The position numbers and the translations under genes are program-made. This document shows positions 1 through 9,512 of a stretch of 64,000 bases of DNA, one piece after another. The notes beneath the pieces are model-generated. The model was not told the origin of the DNA and made no database searches. It worked only from the letters and a program-made list of their open reading frames with translations. The DNA comes from Amycolatopsis solani. GTDB lineage: Bacteria; Actinomycetota; Actinomycetes; Mycobacteriales; Pseudonocardiaceae. Each line of letters starts with the position of its first letter. Within the stretch, counting starts at the first letter, position 1. The stretch spans positions 1,240,001-1,304,000 of the forward strand of contig NZ_JAWQJT010000002.1 of the NCBI RefSeq assembly GCF_033441515.1, written 5' to 3'.

Positions 1-1715
1 CGGGCGGCCCGCGCCGCCAGGTCCTGCCACTCCGCGGTGACCCGGTCCAGCTCGCCGTAGTTCTCCAGGCTGAACGGCGTCGCCTGGTCGTCGTAGGTGA
101 TCGTGCCGTCCGGGGCCAGGGTGATCCGCCGGTTCAGCAGCTCGGGCTTGCGCCGCGACTGCAGCCGCCCGTAGTCGTGCAGCACGCCAGCGATCTCGGC
201 CGCCAGTGCCGGGCCGAAGTTCTCCGCGGCGAACTCCCGCTCCCAGGCGGGCAACCGCGAAACGGGCCAAGCCGACGGGTTCCAGGCGTAATCGAGGAAG
301 AACTGCAGCGGCAGCTCGTTGCCCTTCATGTCGCCGACGTTGGCCACCCACAGCCGGTCGTTCCCGTAGGCGGTGGCCTGGTTCAGCTGCTCCCACGTGT
401 TGGCGAGCAGCGCCGTGTCGACCCACTTGTAGTTGCGCCCGCCCCCGACGTAGTCGAAGTGGTAGTAGAGCCCGTACCCGCCCGGGTGCGGCGGCAGCGA
501 GAGGTCCGGCTGCTTGCGGATGTTGCCCCAGTTGTCGTCGGTGAACACGACGATCACGTCGTCCGGCGGCCGCAGTCCCTTCGCCCAGTACCGCTGGACC
601 TCCTTGTAGAGCGTCCACACCTGCGGGACGTCGGTGCTCAGCTCACGCGCGAGGATGTCCCGCTCGGCCGCGAGGATTTCGCGCATCAGCTCGATGCCGT
701 CGCCGTCGGGCAGGCTGACGTCGCCGTTGCCGCGCATGCCGAGCGTGACGACGCCTTCGAAGCCCTCGCGCGCCATCCGGCGGATGCCGTCGGTCCAGTA
801 CGCCTTGATGGCGTCCCCGTTGCGCCGGAAGCTCCACTCCCCCGTGCCGCCGTACGGATCGTGGCCCGGCGTCGCGTGCCGGTTCCACTCCTCGATGCCG
901 CGCATCATCGGCGCCTCGTGCGAGGTGCCCATGACGACGCCGTACTCCTTCGCCGTGGCGTGGTTGAGCGGGTCGTCCTCGGCGAAGGCGCGCCCCCACA
1001 CCGCCGGCCACAGGTAGTTGGCCCGCAGCCGCAGCAGCGTCTCGAACACCTTGGCGTAGAACAGGCGGTTGAAGCCGCCCGGGTAGCCCGGCGCGAGGCC
1101 CGGCCCGAAGTACTCCGGCGCCCAGGTGCCGAGCGCCGGGTTCTCGTCGTTGATGAAGAACCCGCGGTACTTGACGTGCGGGGTGCCGAGGCTGAACCGC
1201 TCCCCCGGCAGGTGCAGTTCCGCCTGGCGCCGCGGGGGCACGTCGGCCCACCAGTACCACGGCGAAACGCCGATCCGCCGCGAAACCTCGTAGACGCCGT
1301 AGATCACGCCGCGCTGGTCGCTGCCGGTGAGCACGAGCCGCCCGTCGACGACCTGGCTCAGCGACGTCTCCCACTTCCCCGCGATCCCCGCCACGTCCAG
1401 GCGACCGGCCGCGACCAGCGCGTCGACCGCCGGGCTGTGCCCGAGCGTGCCGACCAGCACCACCGGCCCGTGGTCCGGGACGGAACCCGACACCACCGGG
1501 CGGACGCCGGTGACGCGTTCGACGTCGGCCGCGAGGTCGCCCACGACCCGGCGGACCCCCGGCAGATCACCAGAACTCACGACGATGGTCGCGGCCTTTC
1601 CCCGCGACACCAAGGGAAATCCGGTACCGGCCTCGGCGAGGCCCGGCAGGGCCGAACCGGCTCCGGCCACGGCGAGCAACTGCAAGAAGGTACGGCGATG
1701 GACCTCCGACAGCAC
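1..1715 (-). CDS. GH115 family glycoside hydrolase (xylan alpha-glucuronidase type), 3' end outside window
   Basis: The reading frame continues past the left edge, so only the N-terminal part (about 571 residues) is present. GH115 enzymes remove (4-O-methyl-)glucuronic acid from xylan side chains. The start is GTG at 1715, preceded by AGGAGGT five bases upstream. The N-terminus has a twin-arginine type signal (RRTFLQLLAVAGAGSALP), so the enzyme is probably exported folded. Family-like segments include QRGVIYGVYEVSRRIGVSPW, YRGFFINDENPALG and LRANYLWPAVWG. It begins 15 bases after the permease stop and is the last gene of the sugar-uptake operon. That it acts on glucuronoxylan is inferred from the family and from the GH3 and esterase genes nearby; the catalytic residues were not assigned. 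Confidence 0.85.
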   Translation of the reverse strand, partial: MLSEVHRRTFLQLLAVAGAGSALPGLAEAGTGFPLVSRGKAATIVVSSGDLPGVRRVVGDLAADVERVTGVRPVVSGSVPDHGPVVLVGTLGHSPAVDALVAAGRLDVAGIAGKWETSLSQVVDGRLVLTGSDQRGVIYGVYEVSRRIGVSPWYWWADVPPRRQAELHLPGERFSLGTPHVKYRGFFINDENPALGTWAPEYFGPGLAPGYPGGFNRLFYAKVFETLLRLRANYLWPAVWGRAFAEDDPLNHATAKEYGVVMGTSHEAPMMRGIEEWNRHATPGHDPYGGTGEWSFRRNGDAIKAYWTDGIRRMAREGFEGVVTLGMRGNGDVSLPDGDGIELMREILAAERDILARELSTDVPQVWTLYKEVQRYWAKGLRPPDDVIVVFTDDNWGNIRKQPDLSLPPHPGGYGLYYHFDYVGGGRNYKWVDTALLANTWEQLNQATAYGNDRLWVANVGDMKGNELPLQFFLDYAWNPSAWPVSRLPAWEREFAAENFGPALAAEIAGVLHDYGRLQSRRKPELLNRRITLAPDGTITYDDQATPFSLENYGELDRVTAEWQDLAARAA

Positions 1716-1730
1716 GTCAGACCTCCTGAA

Positions 1731-2555
1731 TCAGCCCTTCACGGATCCGGTCAGCCCGCCGACGATGCGCCGTTCGGCGAGCACGAAGAACGCGAGCGCC
1801 GGGATCATCGACAGCGCGGTGAACGCGAGCACGCGGGCGGTGTCCTGGGAGTACTGGGACTGGAAAGTCGCGACGCCGAGCGGGAGCGTGAAGTGCGCGG
1901 AGTCGTTGAACACGAGCAAGGGCAGCAGGTAAGCGTTCCAGCTGGTGACGAAGGCGAGCACGGCGACCGTGGTCAGGGCCGGCGTCGAGAGCGGCAGCAG
2001 GATCCGCCAGAAGAAGCCGAGCCGGGTGGCGCCGTCGAGCACGGCGGCGTCCTCGAGCTCGCCGGGGATGGCGTGCATGAACGGCCGCAGGATCACGATC
2101 GTGACCGGCAGCGAGAACGCCGCCTCGGGGATCGCGACCCCCCAGAAGCTTTCGAGCATGCCCAGCTGCCGCAGCCACAGGTACAGCGGCAGCGTCGCCA
2201 CGGTGAGCGGGAACAGCAGGCCGAGCGTGAACAGCGTGTACAGCGCCTCCCGGCCCTTGAACTGGTACCGCGAAAGCGCGAACCCGGCCATCGAGCCCAG
2301 CCCGACCGCGACGGCGGTGGCGATCACCGCGATCAGCGCGCTGTTGCCGAGGAACGTCCAGAACGCGCTCGAGCCGAGCACCGAAGCGTAGTTGTCCGTG
2401 ACCCAGGGGCCGGGCAGCCCGGCCGGGTCGGAGTTGATCTGGGCGTTGGTGCGGAACCCGCCGAACACCACGAACAGCAGCGGCACCACGGTCACCCCGA
2501 GCACGACGATCGCCGCGAGGTACCCCGTCGCCATGCCGAACCTGCGCGAGCGCAT
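1731..2555 (-). CDS. Carbohydrate ABC transporter permease, MalG type
   Basis: A 274-residue inner-membrane permease with about six hydrophobic segments, starting MRSRRFGMATGYLAAIVVLG. The EAA-like loop that docks the ATPase is ELEDAAVLDGATRLGFFW. The C-terminus RRIVGGLTGSVKG is characteristic of MalG-like subunits. The ATG shares its A with the TGA of the upstream permease, so the two subunits are translationally coupled. It forms the channel with the next upstream permease. No ATPase gene is present here; in actinobacteria such importers often share a distant MsiK-type ATPase, which is the likely partner (inference). Confidence 0.93.
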   Translation of the reverse strand: MRSRRFGMATGYLAAIVVLGVTVVPLLFVVFGGFRTNAQINSDPAGLPGPWVTDNYASVLGSSAFWTFLGNSALIAVIATAVAVGLGSMAGFALSRYQFKGREALYTLFTLGLLFPLTVATLPLYLWLRQLGMLESFWGVAIPEAAFSLPVTIVILRPFMHAIPGELEDAAVLDGATRLGFFWRILLPLSTPALTTVAVLAFVTSWNAYLLPLLVFNDSAHFTLPLGVATFQSQYSQDTARVLAFTALSMIPALAFFVLAERRIVGGLTGSVKG

Positions 2556-3526
2556 CAGCCCACCATCCTGGTCAGGGCGCCCTGGGTGTCGCGGCGCAGC
2601 GCGAACCGCTGGTACAGCAGGGCGAACACGAAGCAGATGACGAAGAGGATCACCGCGACGGCCGAGCCGAACCCGAACTCGTAGCGCTTGAAGCCGTGGT
2701 CCACCAGGTAGGTCGCCATCGTCGTCGACGCGTTCGCCGGCCCGCCCGTGGTCATGATCCACACGATGTCGAACAGCTGCAGGGACCCGATCACCGACAG
2801 GAAGATCCAGATCCGGATCGTCGGCCCGAGCAGCGGCAGCACGACGTGCCGGGTGATCTGCCAGGCCGACGCGCCGTCGAGCGCCGCCGCTTCGCGCAGC
2901 TCGGCGGGCACGCCCTGGAGACCGGCCAGCAGCAGGATGATGCCGAAGCCGACGTACTTCCAGGTGATCACCGCGAACAGCGTGTAGAGCACGATGCCCG
3001 GGTCGGCCAGCCACTGGTGGACCAGGCCGCCGAGCCCGGCGCCCTTGAGCACCTGGTCGGCGAACCCGTTCGGCTGGAGCATGAGCACCCAGATCACCGC
3101 GGTGATCGCCTCGGACAGCACGTACGGCGCGAACACCAGCGCCCGCAGCACCGCGCGTCCGCGCAGCTTCCGGTTGAGCAGCATCGCCAGCCCGATCGAC
3201 AGCGGCAGCTGCACGACGATCGACAGGCCGGCGATGATCAGGTTGTGCACGATCGCGCCCTGGAACACGCCGCCTTTGAAGGCGTCGGCGTAGTTGTCGA
3301 GACCGATGAAGTCGTCGAGCGGGCCGAAGCCGTTCCACTCGAACAGGCTGTAGAACGCCGCGATCCCGATCGGCACCAGGACGAAGCCGACGAACACCAG
3401 CAGGGCCGGCCCGAGCAGGAGCGCCAGCTCGAGCCGTTTGCCGAGGCCGGACCGTTTCGCCCGGCGGCCCGGCGCCGGTGCGGACGGCCGCGCCGCCGTC
3501 CGCACCGGCGTCGTCGCCGTGGTCAC
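2555..3526 (-). CDS. Sugar ABC transporter permease, MalF type
   Basis: A 323-residue permease. A charged, Arg/Pro-rich cytoplasmic N-terminus of about 30 residues is followed by the first membrane segment (LALLLGPALLVFVGFVLVPI) and further hydrophobic helices. The ATPase-docking loop is ELREAAALDGASAWQITRHV. The start is GTG at 3526, overlapping the stop of the binding-protein gene by four bases (GTGA). Gene order binding protein, MalF-like, MalG-like is the standard order for CUT1 importers. The substrate is probably a plant-polysaccharide oligosaccharide, inferred from the linked glycosidases. Confidence 0.93.
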   Translation of the reverse strand: MTTATTPVRTAARPSAPAPGRRAKRSGLGKRLELALLLGPALLVFVGFVLVPIGIAAFYSLFEWNGFGPLDDFIGLDNYADAFKGGVFQGAIVHNLIIAGLSIVVQLPLSIGLAMLLNRKLRGRAVLRALVFAPYVLSEAITAVIWVLMLQPNGFADQVLKGAGLGGLVHQWLADPGIVLYTLFAVITWKYVGFGIILLLAGLQGVPAELREAAALDGASAWQITRHVVLPLLGPTIRIWIFLSVIGSLQLFDIVWIMTTGGPANASTTMATYLVDHGFKRYEFGFGSAVAVILFVICFVFALLYQRFALRRDTQGALTRMVG

Positions 3527-4818
3527 TTGTTGCCCGCCGCGGCCTGGTTGACGGCGGTCACGATGCCTTCGGGGGTGCCCTGGCCGGCGAACATGTTCGC
3601 CACCGCGTCGTTCAACGCCGCACCGACCGCGGTCGGGAACGCCCGGTCGAAGTACATCTGCAGGTACGGCGCCTTCGTGCCGTAGTCGTAGACGGCCCGC
3701 AGCGTGTCGGTCTTCAGCGACTTCGCCGCGACGGTGTTGACGGGCAGGCCCGCCCCCTGGGCCGCGAGCTGCGTCTGCACCGGCTCGGTGCCCAGGTACT
3801 GCAGGAAGTCCGCGCACGCCTTCGACGCGCGGGTGGTGCAGGCGAACCCGTCACCGCCGCCGAGCACCGCCGCCGGGTCGCCCTGCCCGCCCGCCACGGA
3901 CGGGAACGGGAACCAGCCGACCTTCGAATCCAGCTGCTTGTCCTCGGTCAGCGACGACATCGTGCCGGGTTCCCAGTCGCCCTGTAGCTCCATCGCCGCC
4001 TTGCCGTTGGCGACCAGGCCGGCGGAGCTGCCCGCGCCCTGCTGCGCCGGCGTACCGGCGAACCCGGTCTGGAAGGGCTGCGTGGCCAGGAAGTTCTTCA
4101 GGTCCTGCCCGGCCTTCGTCCAGCACGGGTCTTCGAGCTTGACCGCCTTCACCGACTGCTTGAGCACGTCGATGGAGCATTCGCGGATCGCGAAGTAGTT
4201 GTAGTAGAAGGCGTCGGGCCAGCGGTCCTTGCCGCCGACCGCGATCGGCGCGATGTTTTTGGCCTTCAGCTGCGTGACGGCGGTGTTCAGCTCGTCCATC
4301 GTCTTCGGCGGGGTGGTGATCCCGGCCTGCTGGAAGAGGTCCTTGCGGTACCAGAAGCCGACGAAGTGCTGCTCGAACGGTACGCCGTACTGCTTCCCGT
4401 CGACCTGCCAGTTCTCCCCGAACTTTCCGGTGGTCTGGGTGATCCACGGCTTCGTGAACTCGGTGATGTCGGCGACCTTGCCCGAGGTGATCTGGGAGGC
4501 CAGGTCACCGGCGCCCCAGGACTGGTAGACGTCCGGCGGCTCGGCACCCTGCAGCGCGAGCGGGACCTTCGTCGGGAAGTCCTCGTTCTGCAGCGGCTGG
4601 GCCTTGATCGTGACGTCCGGGTGCGCCTGGTGGTAGTCGGCGACGACCTTCTCCCAGATCGACTTGATCGGGTCGGTGGTGCCGTTGTGCCACCACGTGA
4701 GGGTGACCGGCCCGCTCGGCTGCGCGGGCGCTTCGGTCCCGCCGCTGCACGCCGAAAGGGCGAGCGGGACGACGGCGGCCAAGGCCGCGAGGACGGGGAT
4801 TCTGTGCTTCGCGAACAT
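3523..4818 (-). CDS. Extracellular sugar-binding lipoprotein of the ABC importer
   Basis: A 431-residue solute-binding protein (SBP family 1). The signal peptide ends in the lipobox LSAC, giving a lipidated Cys at residue 24, so it is anchored outside the membrane. The mature N-terminus contains VTLTWWHNGTTDPIKSIWEK, typical of oligosaccharide binders, and Trp residues suited to sugar stacking are frequent. It is the first gene of the minus-strand operon (binding protein, two permeases, GH115), facing the LacI gene across about 130 bases that contain an operator-like palindrome. Repression by that LacI protein and release by an imported sugar is the expected control (inference). Confidence 0.93.
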   Translation of the reverse strand: MFAKHRIPVLAALAAVVPLALSACSGGTEAPAQPSGPVTLTWWHNGTTDPIKSIWEKVVADYHQAHPDVTIKAQPLQNEDFPTKVPLALQGAEPPDVYQSWGAGDLASQITSGKVADITEFTKPWITQTTGKFGENWQVDGKQYGVPFEQHFVGFWYRKDLFQQAGITTPPKTMDELNTAVTQLKAKNIAPIAVGGKDRWPDAFYYNYFAIRECSIDVLKQSVKAVKLEDPCWTKAGQDLKNFLATQPFQTGFAGTPAQQGAGSSAGLVANGKAAMELQGDWEPGTMSSLTEDKQLDSKVGWFPFPSVAGGQGDPAAVLGGGDGFACTTRASKACADFLQYLGTEPVQTQLAAQGAGLPVNTVAAKSLKTDTLRAVYDYGTKAPYLQMYFDRAFPTAVGAALNDAVANMFAGQGTPEGIVTAVNQAAAGNK

Positions 4819-4911
4819 CGTGGGTCCACTCCTGACGACTTCGGCCGAGTTGGACGGGGCGCGACTGCGCCCGGGTTGGCGAAGAGTTTGCTCCGGGGCA
4901 AATCGGATGTC

Positions 4912-4931
4912 AATCGTTGTCGATAACGTTT
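4912..4931. promoter_or_regulatory. Candidate LacI-family operator in the divergent promoter
   Basis: AATCGTTGTCGATAACGTTT is palindromic at 16 of 20 positions, with the core CGTT-GTCGAT-AACG and the central CG expected for LacI/GalR-type sites. It lies 21 bases before the lacI-type start and 94 bases before the binding-protein start, so one site could control both directions. It is the only palindrome of this quality seen in the gap. Confidence 0.6.
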
Positions 4932-4951
4932 TACATGGCTAGTCTGAGCCG

Positions 4952-5962
4952 ATGCAGCCCAGCTCGAGGGTGACCATCCGTGACGTCGCGGCGCGTGCCG
5001 GTGTCTCGGTGGCCACGGTTTCCAAAGTGATCAACGAGCGCTACGGCGTTTCCGCCGCGACGCTCGCCCGTGTCCGCGCGGTCATCGAAGAACTCGGCTA
5101 CGAGGCCAGCCTCGTGGCCCAGAGCCTGAGAAACCACCGGACCAACGTCATCGGGATCCTGGTCGCCGACCTCGAACCGTTCTCGACCGAGCTGCTCAAG
5201 GGAGCCGCGGACGCCATCCGCGGCAGCGGTTTCGAGCTCGTCGTCTACTCCGCCGGCGGACGCACCGGCGATCCGGCGGGCTGGGAAAAGCGCTACCTCT
5301 CACGCCTTTCCGGCACCCTCGTCGACGGCGCCGTGCTGGTCACGCCCGCCGTGTCGCTGGAAGCCGTGCCCGGCACGCCGGTGGTCGCGGTCGACCCGCA
5401 CACCGGCCCGTCCCACCTGCCGACCATCGACTCCGACAACCTCCGCGGCGCGCAGCTGGCCACCGAGCACCTGCTGGAGCTCGGGCACCGGCGGATCGCG
5501 TTCCTCTCCGGGCGGCCCGACCTCGAATCGGCGTCGCTGCGCAAGGCGGGCTACCTGCGGGCACTCGCGGCCGCGGGCGTGCCCGCCGACGAAAACCTGA
5601 TCCGGATCGGCGCCTACGACCCGGAGATCTCCGCGGCCTCCGCGCACGACCTGCTGACCGGCCCGGACCGCCCGACCGCGGTCTTCGCCGCGAACGACAT
5701 CTCGGCCATCGCGACCGTCGGCGCCGCCCGCGAGCTCGGGCTTTCGGTGCCGGACGACCTGTCCGTCGTGGGTTTCGACAACGTCCCCGAGTCCGCGCTC
5801 TGCAGCCCGCCACTGACCACAGTGGACCAGCCGATCCGCGAGATGGGCCGCCGGGCGATCAGCGTGCTCATCGCGCTGATCAACGGCGAAGAGGTCGAGC
5901 GCACCCACGTCACCCTCGACACCGGCCTCGTGGTGCGGCACTCGACCCGGGCCCTCTCCTGA
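4952..5962 (+). CDS. LacI-family transcriptional regulator of the sugar locus
   Basis: A 336-residue repressor. Residues about 7-55 form the LacI helix-turn-helix and hinge helix (TIRDVAARAGVSVATVSKVI, then SLVAQSLRNHRTNVIGILV). The rest is a periplasmic-binding-protein-like effector domain ending in VVGFDNVPESALCSPPLTTV, a conserved C-terminal signature. It is divergent from the ABC operon and co-directional with the GH3 and esterase genes, with the operator at 4912-4931 in its own promoter. It most likely represses all of these genes and responds to a breakdown product of the imported glycan. Confidence 0.94.
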   Translation: MQPSSRVTIRDVAARAGVSVATVSKVINERYGVSAATLARVRAVIEELGYEASLVAQSLRNHRTNVIGILVADLEPFSTELLKGAADAIRGSGFELVVYSAGGRTGDPAGWEKRYLSRLSGTLVDGAVLVTPAVSLEAVPGTPVVAVDPHTGPSHLPTIDSDNLRGAQLATEHLLELGHRRIAFLSGRPDLESASLRKAGYLRALAAAGVPADENLIRIGAYDPEISAASAHDLLTGPDRPTAVFAANDISAIATVGAARELGLSVPDDLSVVGFDNVPESALCSPPLTTVDQPIREMGRRAISVLIALINGEEVERTHVTLDTGLVVRHSTRALS

Positions 5963-5994
5963 CTCTCTTTCCTGACAAACGGAAGGCGGAAGCC

Positions 5995-8292
5995 TTGACA
6001 ACCCAGCCCACCACGGCGCCGGAGCCGTGGCGCGACGCCAACGCCGACCCGGGCGAACGAGTCCGCACGCTGCTTTCGCGCATGACGCTTCGCGAAAAGC
6101 TCGCCCAGCTCTACGGCGTCTGGGTCGGCATCGACTCCGGCGGTGAGATGGCCCCGCACCAGCACGAATTCGTCGACCCGGCCCTCGACTTCGACGACCT
6201 GGTCCGGCACGGCATCGGGCAGCTGACCCGCGTGTTCGGCACCCGCCCGGTCGACCCGGTGATCGGCGCGCGCAGCCTGGCGCGCACCCAGCGGCAGATC
6301 GTGGCCGGCAGCCGGTTCGGGATCCCCGCCGTGGTGCACGAGGAATGCCTGACCGGGCTGGCGGCCTGGCAGGCCACGATCTACCCGGCGCCGCTGTCGT
6401 GGGGTGCGACGTTCGACCCGGACCTCGTGCGCCGCATGGCAACGCGGATCGGCCTGACCATGCGCGGCCTCGGCGTGCACCAAGGGCTGGCGCCGGTCCT
6501 CGACGTCGCCCGCGACCTGCGCTGGGGCCGCGTCGAGGAGACCATCGGCGAGGACCCGTACCTGGTCGGCACGATCGGCAGCGCCTACGTCGCCGGGCTC
6601 GAATCGGCCGGCATCGTCGCGACCCTCAAGCACTTCGTCGGCTACTCGGCTTCACGCGCCGGGCGCAACCTGGCGCCGGTTTCGGCCGGGCCGCGGGAGA
6701 TCGCGGACGTCCTGCTCCCGCCGTTCGAGCTGGCGCTGCGCGCGGGGGCCCGGTCGGTGATGAACGCCTACACCGACACCGACGGCGTCCCGTCCGCCGC
6801 CGACGCCACGCTGCTGACCGGCCTGCTGCGGGACACCTACGGCTTCGACGGCACGGTCGTCGCCGACTACTTCTCGGTGGCGTTCCTGCACCGGCTGCAC
6901 GGCGTCGCGGCCGACCGCGGCGACGCCGCCGGGCAGGCGCTCACCGCGGGCATCGACGTGGAACTGCCCACCATGGACTGCTACGGCGAGCCGCTGCTCG
7001 CCGCGGTGGAGGGGGGTGCGGTCGACGCCGCCGCCGTCGACCGCGCCCTCGAACGGGTGCTGCGGCAGAAGTGCGAGCTGGGCCTGCTCGACGCGGACTG
7101 GACACCCGAGGTGCCGGAGGAGATCGACCTCGACGACGCCGCCTCACGGGCGCTGGCACGCGAGGTGGCCGAAAAGTCGATCGTGCTGCTGCACAACGAC
7201 GGCACGCTCCCGCTCGCGGCGGGCGCGAACCTCGCCGTGGTGGGGCCGCGCGCGGACGCGGCGGGCGCGATGCTCGGCTGCTACTCGTTCCCGCTGCACG
7301 TCGGCGTCCACCACCCCGACGTCCCGTTCGGCGTTTCGGTGCCGACCGTGGTGGAGGCCTTGCGGTCTTCGCACGACGTCACCTACGCCCTCGGCTGCCC
7401 GGTCACCGGCGGGGACGATGACGGGATCGCGGAAGCCGTGGCGGCGTGCGCCGACGCGGCGGTCTGCGTGGCCGTGCTGGGCGACCGGGCCGGGCTGTTC
7501 GGCGGCGGCACGTCCGGCGAAGGCTGCGACGCGCCCGACCTGCGGCTGCCCGGCCGGCAGGAGGAACTGCTGGACGCCCTGCTGGACACCGGCAAGCCGG
7601 TCGTCGTGGTGCTGCTTTCGGGGCGGCCGTACGAGCTTTCCCGCCAGCTCCCCCGGCTGGCCGCGGTGGTGTGCGGGTTCTACCCCGGTGAGGAGGGCGC
7701 GCCGGCGCTGGCGGACGTCCTCACCGGACGGATCGACGCGGCCGGCCGCCTGCCGGTGAGCTTCCCGGCGGCCGGCGCGAGCCAGCCGTCGACCTACCTC
7801 GCGGCGCCGCTCGCCCGGCGCAGCGAGGTCAGCACGGTCGACCCCACTCCCCTGTTCCCGTTCGGCCACGGCCTTTCCTACGCACCGGTGACCTGGCTGG
7901 ACGTCAGCGCGACGGGCTCGCTCTGGCCGACCGACGGGGTCTGCCGGGTCCGGGTGACGCTGCGCAACGACCACGAGCGCGAGACGTCCGAAGTCGTCCA
8001 GGTGTACCTGCACGACCCGGTGGCCGAGGTCGCGCGGCCGGAGCGCCAGCTGATCGCGGCCCGCCGCGTCACGGTGGCCCCGGGTGCGACGGCGGTGCTG
8101 GACATCGGGTTGCACGCGGACCTGACGTCCTACACCGGCCGGGCCGGCCGCCGCCAGGTCGACCCGGGCGACGTCGAGCTGCGCGTGGGGACTTCGAGCG
8201 AACAGATCGTCGCCACCCTGCACTGCACGCTGACCGGGCCGCGCCGGCACGTCGGCTTCGACCGGGTCCTGGCCCCGGAGTTCTCGTTGTGA
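5995..8292 (+). CDS. GH3 family beta-glycosidase (xylosidase/glucosidase type)
   Basis: A 765-residue enzyme with the usual GH3 order: N-terminal barrel, second alpha/beta domain (about 395-600), and a fibronectin III-like C-terminal domain (about 655-745). The nucleophile is Asp291 in VVADYFSV. LKHFVGYS around 211-218 and RWGRVEETIGEDPYLVG are conserved substrate-pocket motifs. The acid/base is probably the Glu of GTSGEGCD near 508. No signal peptide is visible, so it acts inside the cell on imported oligosaccharides. The start is TTG at 5995 after GGAAGGCGGA. It follows the lacI gene by 32 bases and overlaps the esterase gene by four. Beta-xylosidase is the preferred activity given the GH115 partner, but beta-glucosidase is possible. 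Confidence 0.9.
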   Translation: MTTQPTTAPEPWRDANADPGERVRTLLSRMTLREKLAQLYGVWVGIDSGGEMAPHQHEFVDPALDFDDLVRHGIGQLTRVFGTRPVDPVIGARSLARTQRQIVAGSRFGIPAVVHEECLTGLAAWQATIYPAPLSWGATFDPDLVRRMATRIGLTMRGLGVHQGLAPVLDVARDLRWGRVEETIGEDPYLVGTIGSAYVAGLESAGIVATLKHFVGYSASRAGRNLAPVSAGPREIADVLLPPFELALRAGARSVMNAYTDTDGVPSAADATLLTGLLRDTYGFDGTVVADYFSVAFLHRLHGVAADRGDAAGQALTAGIDVELPTMDCYGEPLLAAVEGGAVDAAAVDRALERVLRQKCELGLLDADWTPEVPEEIDLDDAASRALAREVAEKSIVLLHNDGTLPLAAGANLAVVGPRADAAGAMLGCYSFPLHVGVHHPDVPFGVSVPTVVEALRSSHDVTYALGCPVTGGDDDGIAEAVAACADAAVCVAVLGDRAGLFGGGTSGEGCDAPDLRLPGRQEELLDALLDTGKPVVVVLLSGRPYELSRQLPRLAAVVCGFYPGEEGAPALADVLTGRIDAAGRLPVSFPAAGASQPSTYLAAPLARRSEVSTVDPTPLFPFGHGLSYAPVTWLDVSATGSLWPTDGVCRVRVTLRNDHERETSEVVQVYLHDPVAEVARPERQLIAARRVTVAPGATAVLDIGLHADLTSYTGRAGRRQVDPGDVELRVGTSSEQIVATLHCTLTGPRRHVGFDRVLAPEFSL

Positions 8293-9512
8293 GACGCACT
8301 TCGCTGATCGCGGTGCTGGCGCTGCTGACCGCGTTGTTCGTGGGCGCCTCGGGCCGTCCGCCGTCGTCGCACTGGGTGGCGACGTGGACGGCCATGCCGC
8401 AGCTGACCGAGCCGTCGAACCTGCCGCCGGCGCCGTACACGGGCACGGACCGGGTGCTGGACAACGCTTCCCTGCGGCAGACGGCGCACGTCACGGCGGG
8501 CGGGCCCCGGATCCGCCTGCGGTTTTCGAACGCCTTCGGCGGCGCGCCGCTGCCGCTTTCGGCGGTCACGGTGGCACGGCCGGTGGCCGGTGCCGCCGGG
8601 GTGTCCTCGGTCGTCCCGGGCAGCGTGCTGCCGGTGACGTTCCACGGCAAGGCGGCCACGGTCGTGCCGGTGGGCGCGCAGGTGGTCTCGGACCCGCTCC
8701 CGTTCCCGGTGCGGCCCTTCGAGAACATCACCGTGACGACGTACCTGGCGCGGGGCCAGGCTTCCCTCGCGATCACCTCGCACCCGGGGTCGCGGACGAC
8801 GTCGTACCTGGTGCCCGGCGACCAGGTGGCGGCGGCGGATCTGACCGGCGCGACCCCGGTGGACCACTGGTACTTCCTGAGCGGAGTCGAAGTGCTGTCC
8901 CCGGTTTCGGCGGTGGCGATCATCGGCGACTCGCTGTCCGACGGCCGCGGCTCGACGACGAACGGCAACGACCGCTGGCCCGACGTCCTCGCCGCACGGG
9001 TGCCGACGGCGGTGCTCAACCAGGCCGCGGGCGGCAACCGCGTGCTGCAGGACGGCCTCGGCCCGAACGTGCTCGCGCGCCTGGACCGCGATCTGCTAGC
9101 CCAGAGCGGTGTTTCCCGGGCGATCGTGTTCGAGGGCGTCAACGACATCGGCACGGCCACCCCGGCCGACGCCGCGGACGTGGCCGGGCAGCTGATCGAC
9201 GCCTACGACCAGATCCTGGTCCGCGCCCACGCCGCCGGCATCGACGTCTACGGCGCGACGCTGACCCCCTTCGGCGGCAACACGGCTTACGACGCACCGG
9301 AGCGCGAAGCGGCACGGCAGCGGGTGAACGCGTGGATCCGCGAGCCCGGCCATTTCGACGCGGTTCTGGACTTCGATCGCGTGGCCCGCGACCCGGCGCT
9401 CCCAGCCCGGCTGCTGCCCGCCTACGACGTCGGTGACCACCTGCACCTCAACCCCGCCGGATATCGCGCGGTGGGTTCGAGCGTTCCCGCGCACCTATTC
9501 CGGACCGGCTGA
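8289..9512 (+). CDS. Secreted SGNH/GDSL-family esterase
   Basis: A 407-residue exported hydrolase. The N-terminus (MRRTSLIAVLALLTALFVGA) is a Sec signal. Residues about 30-205 form a beta-rich N-terminal region seen in other bacterial secreted SGNH enzymes. The catalytic SGNH domain follows: block I IIGDSLSDG with Ser215, the oxyanion Asn in GGNRV and in FEGVNDIG, and the Asp383/His386 pair in GDHLHLNPAGY. The GTG start overlaps the GH3 stop. In this context it probably removes acetyl or aromatic esters from xylan outside the cell; the exact ester is not readable from the sequence. Confidence 0.88.
   Translation: MRRTSLIAVLALLTALFVGASGRPPSSHWVATWTAMPQLTEPSNLPPAPYTGTDRVLDNASLRQTAHVTAGGPRIRLRFSNAFGGAPLPLSAVTVARPVAGAAGVSSVVPGSVLPVTFHGKAATVVPVGAQVVSDPLPFPVRPFENITVTTYLARGQASLAITSHPGSRTTSYLVPGDQVAAADLTGATPVDHWYFLSGVEVLSPVSAVAIIGDSLSDGRGSTTNGNDRWPDVLAARVPTAVLNQAAGGNRVLQDGLGPNVLARLDRDLLAQSGVSRAIVFEGVNDIGTATPADAADVAGQLIDAYDQILVRAHAAGIDVYGATLTPFGGNTAYDAPEREAARQRVNAWIREPGHFDAVLDFDRVARDPALPARLLPAYDVGDHLHLNPAGYRAVGSSVPAHLFRTG

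Noticed and set aside
177-2684. 835-residue plus-strand open frame opposite the GH115 and permease genes
   Set aside because: Its composition is Arg/Val/His/Pro-rich without any family pattern, while the opposite strand encodes recognisable proteins with ribosome sites. It is a high-G+C shadow.
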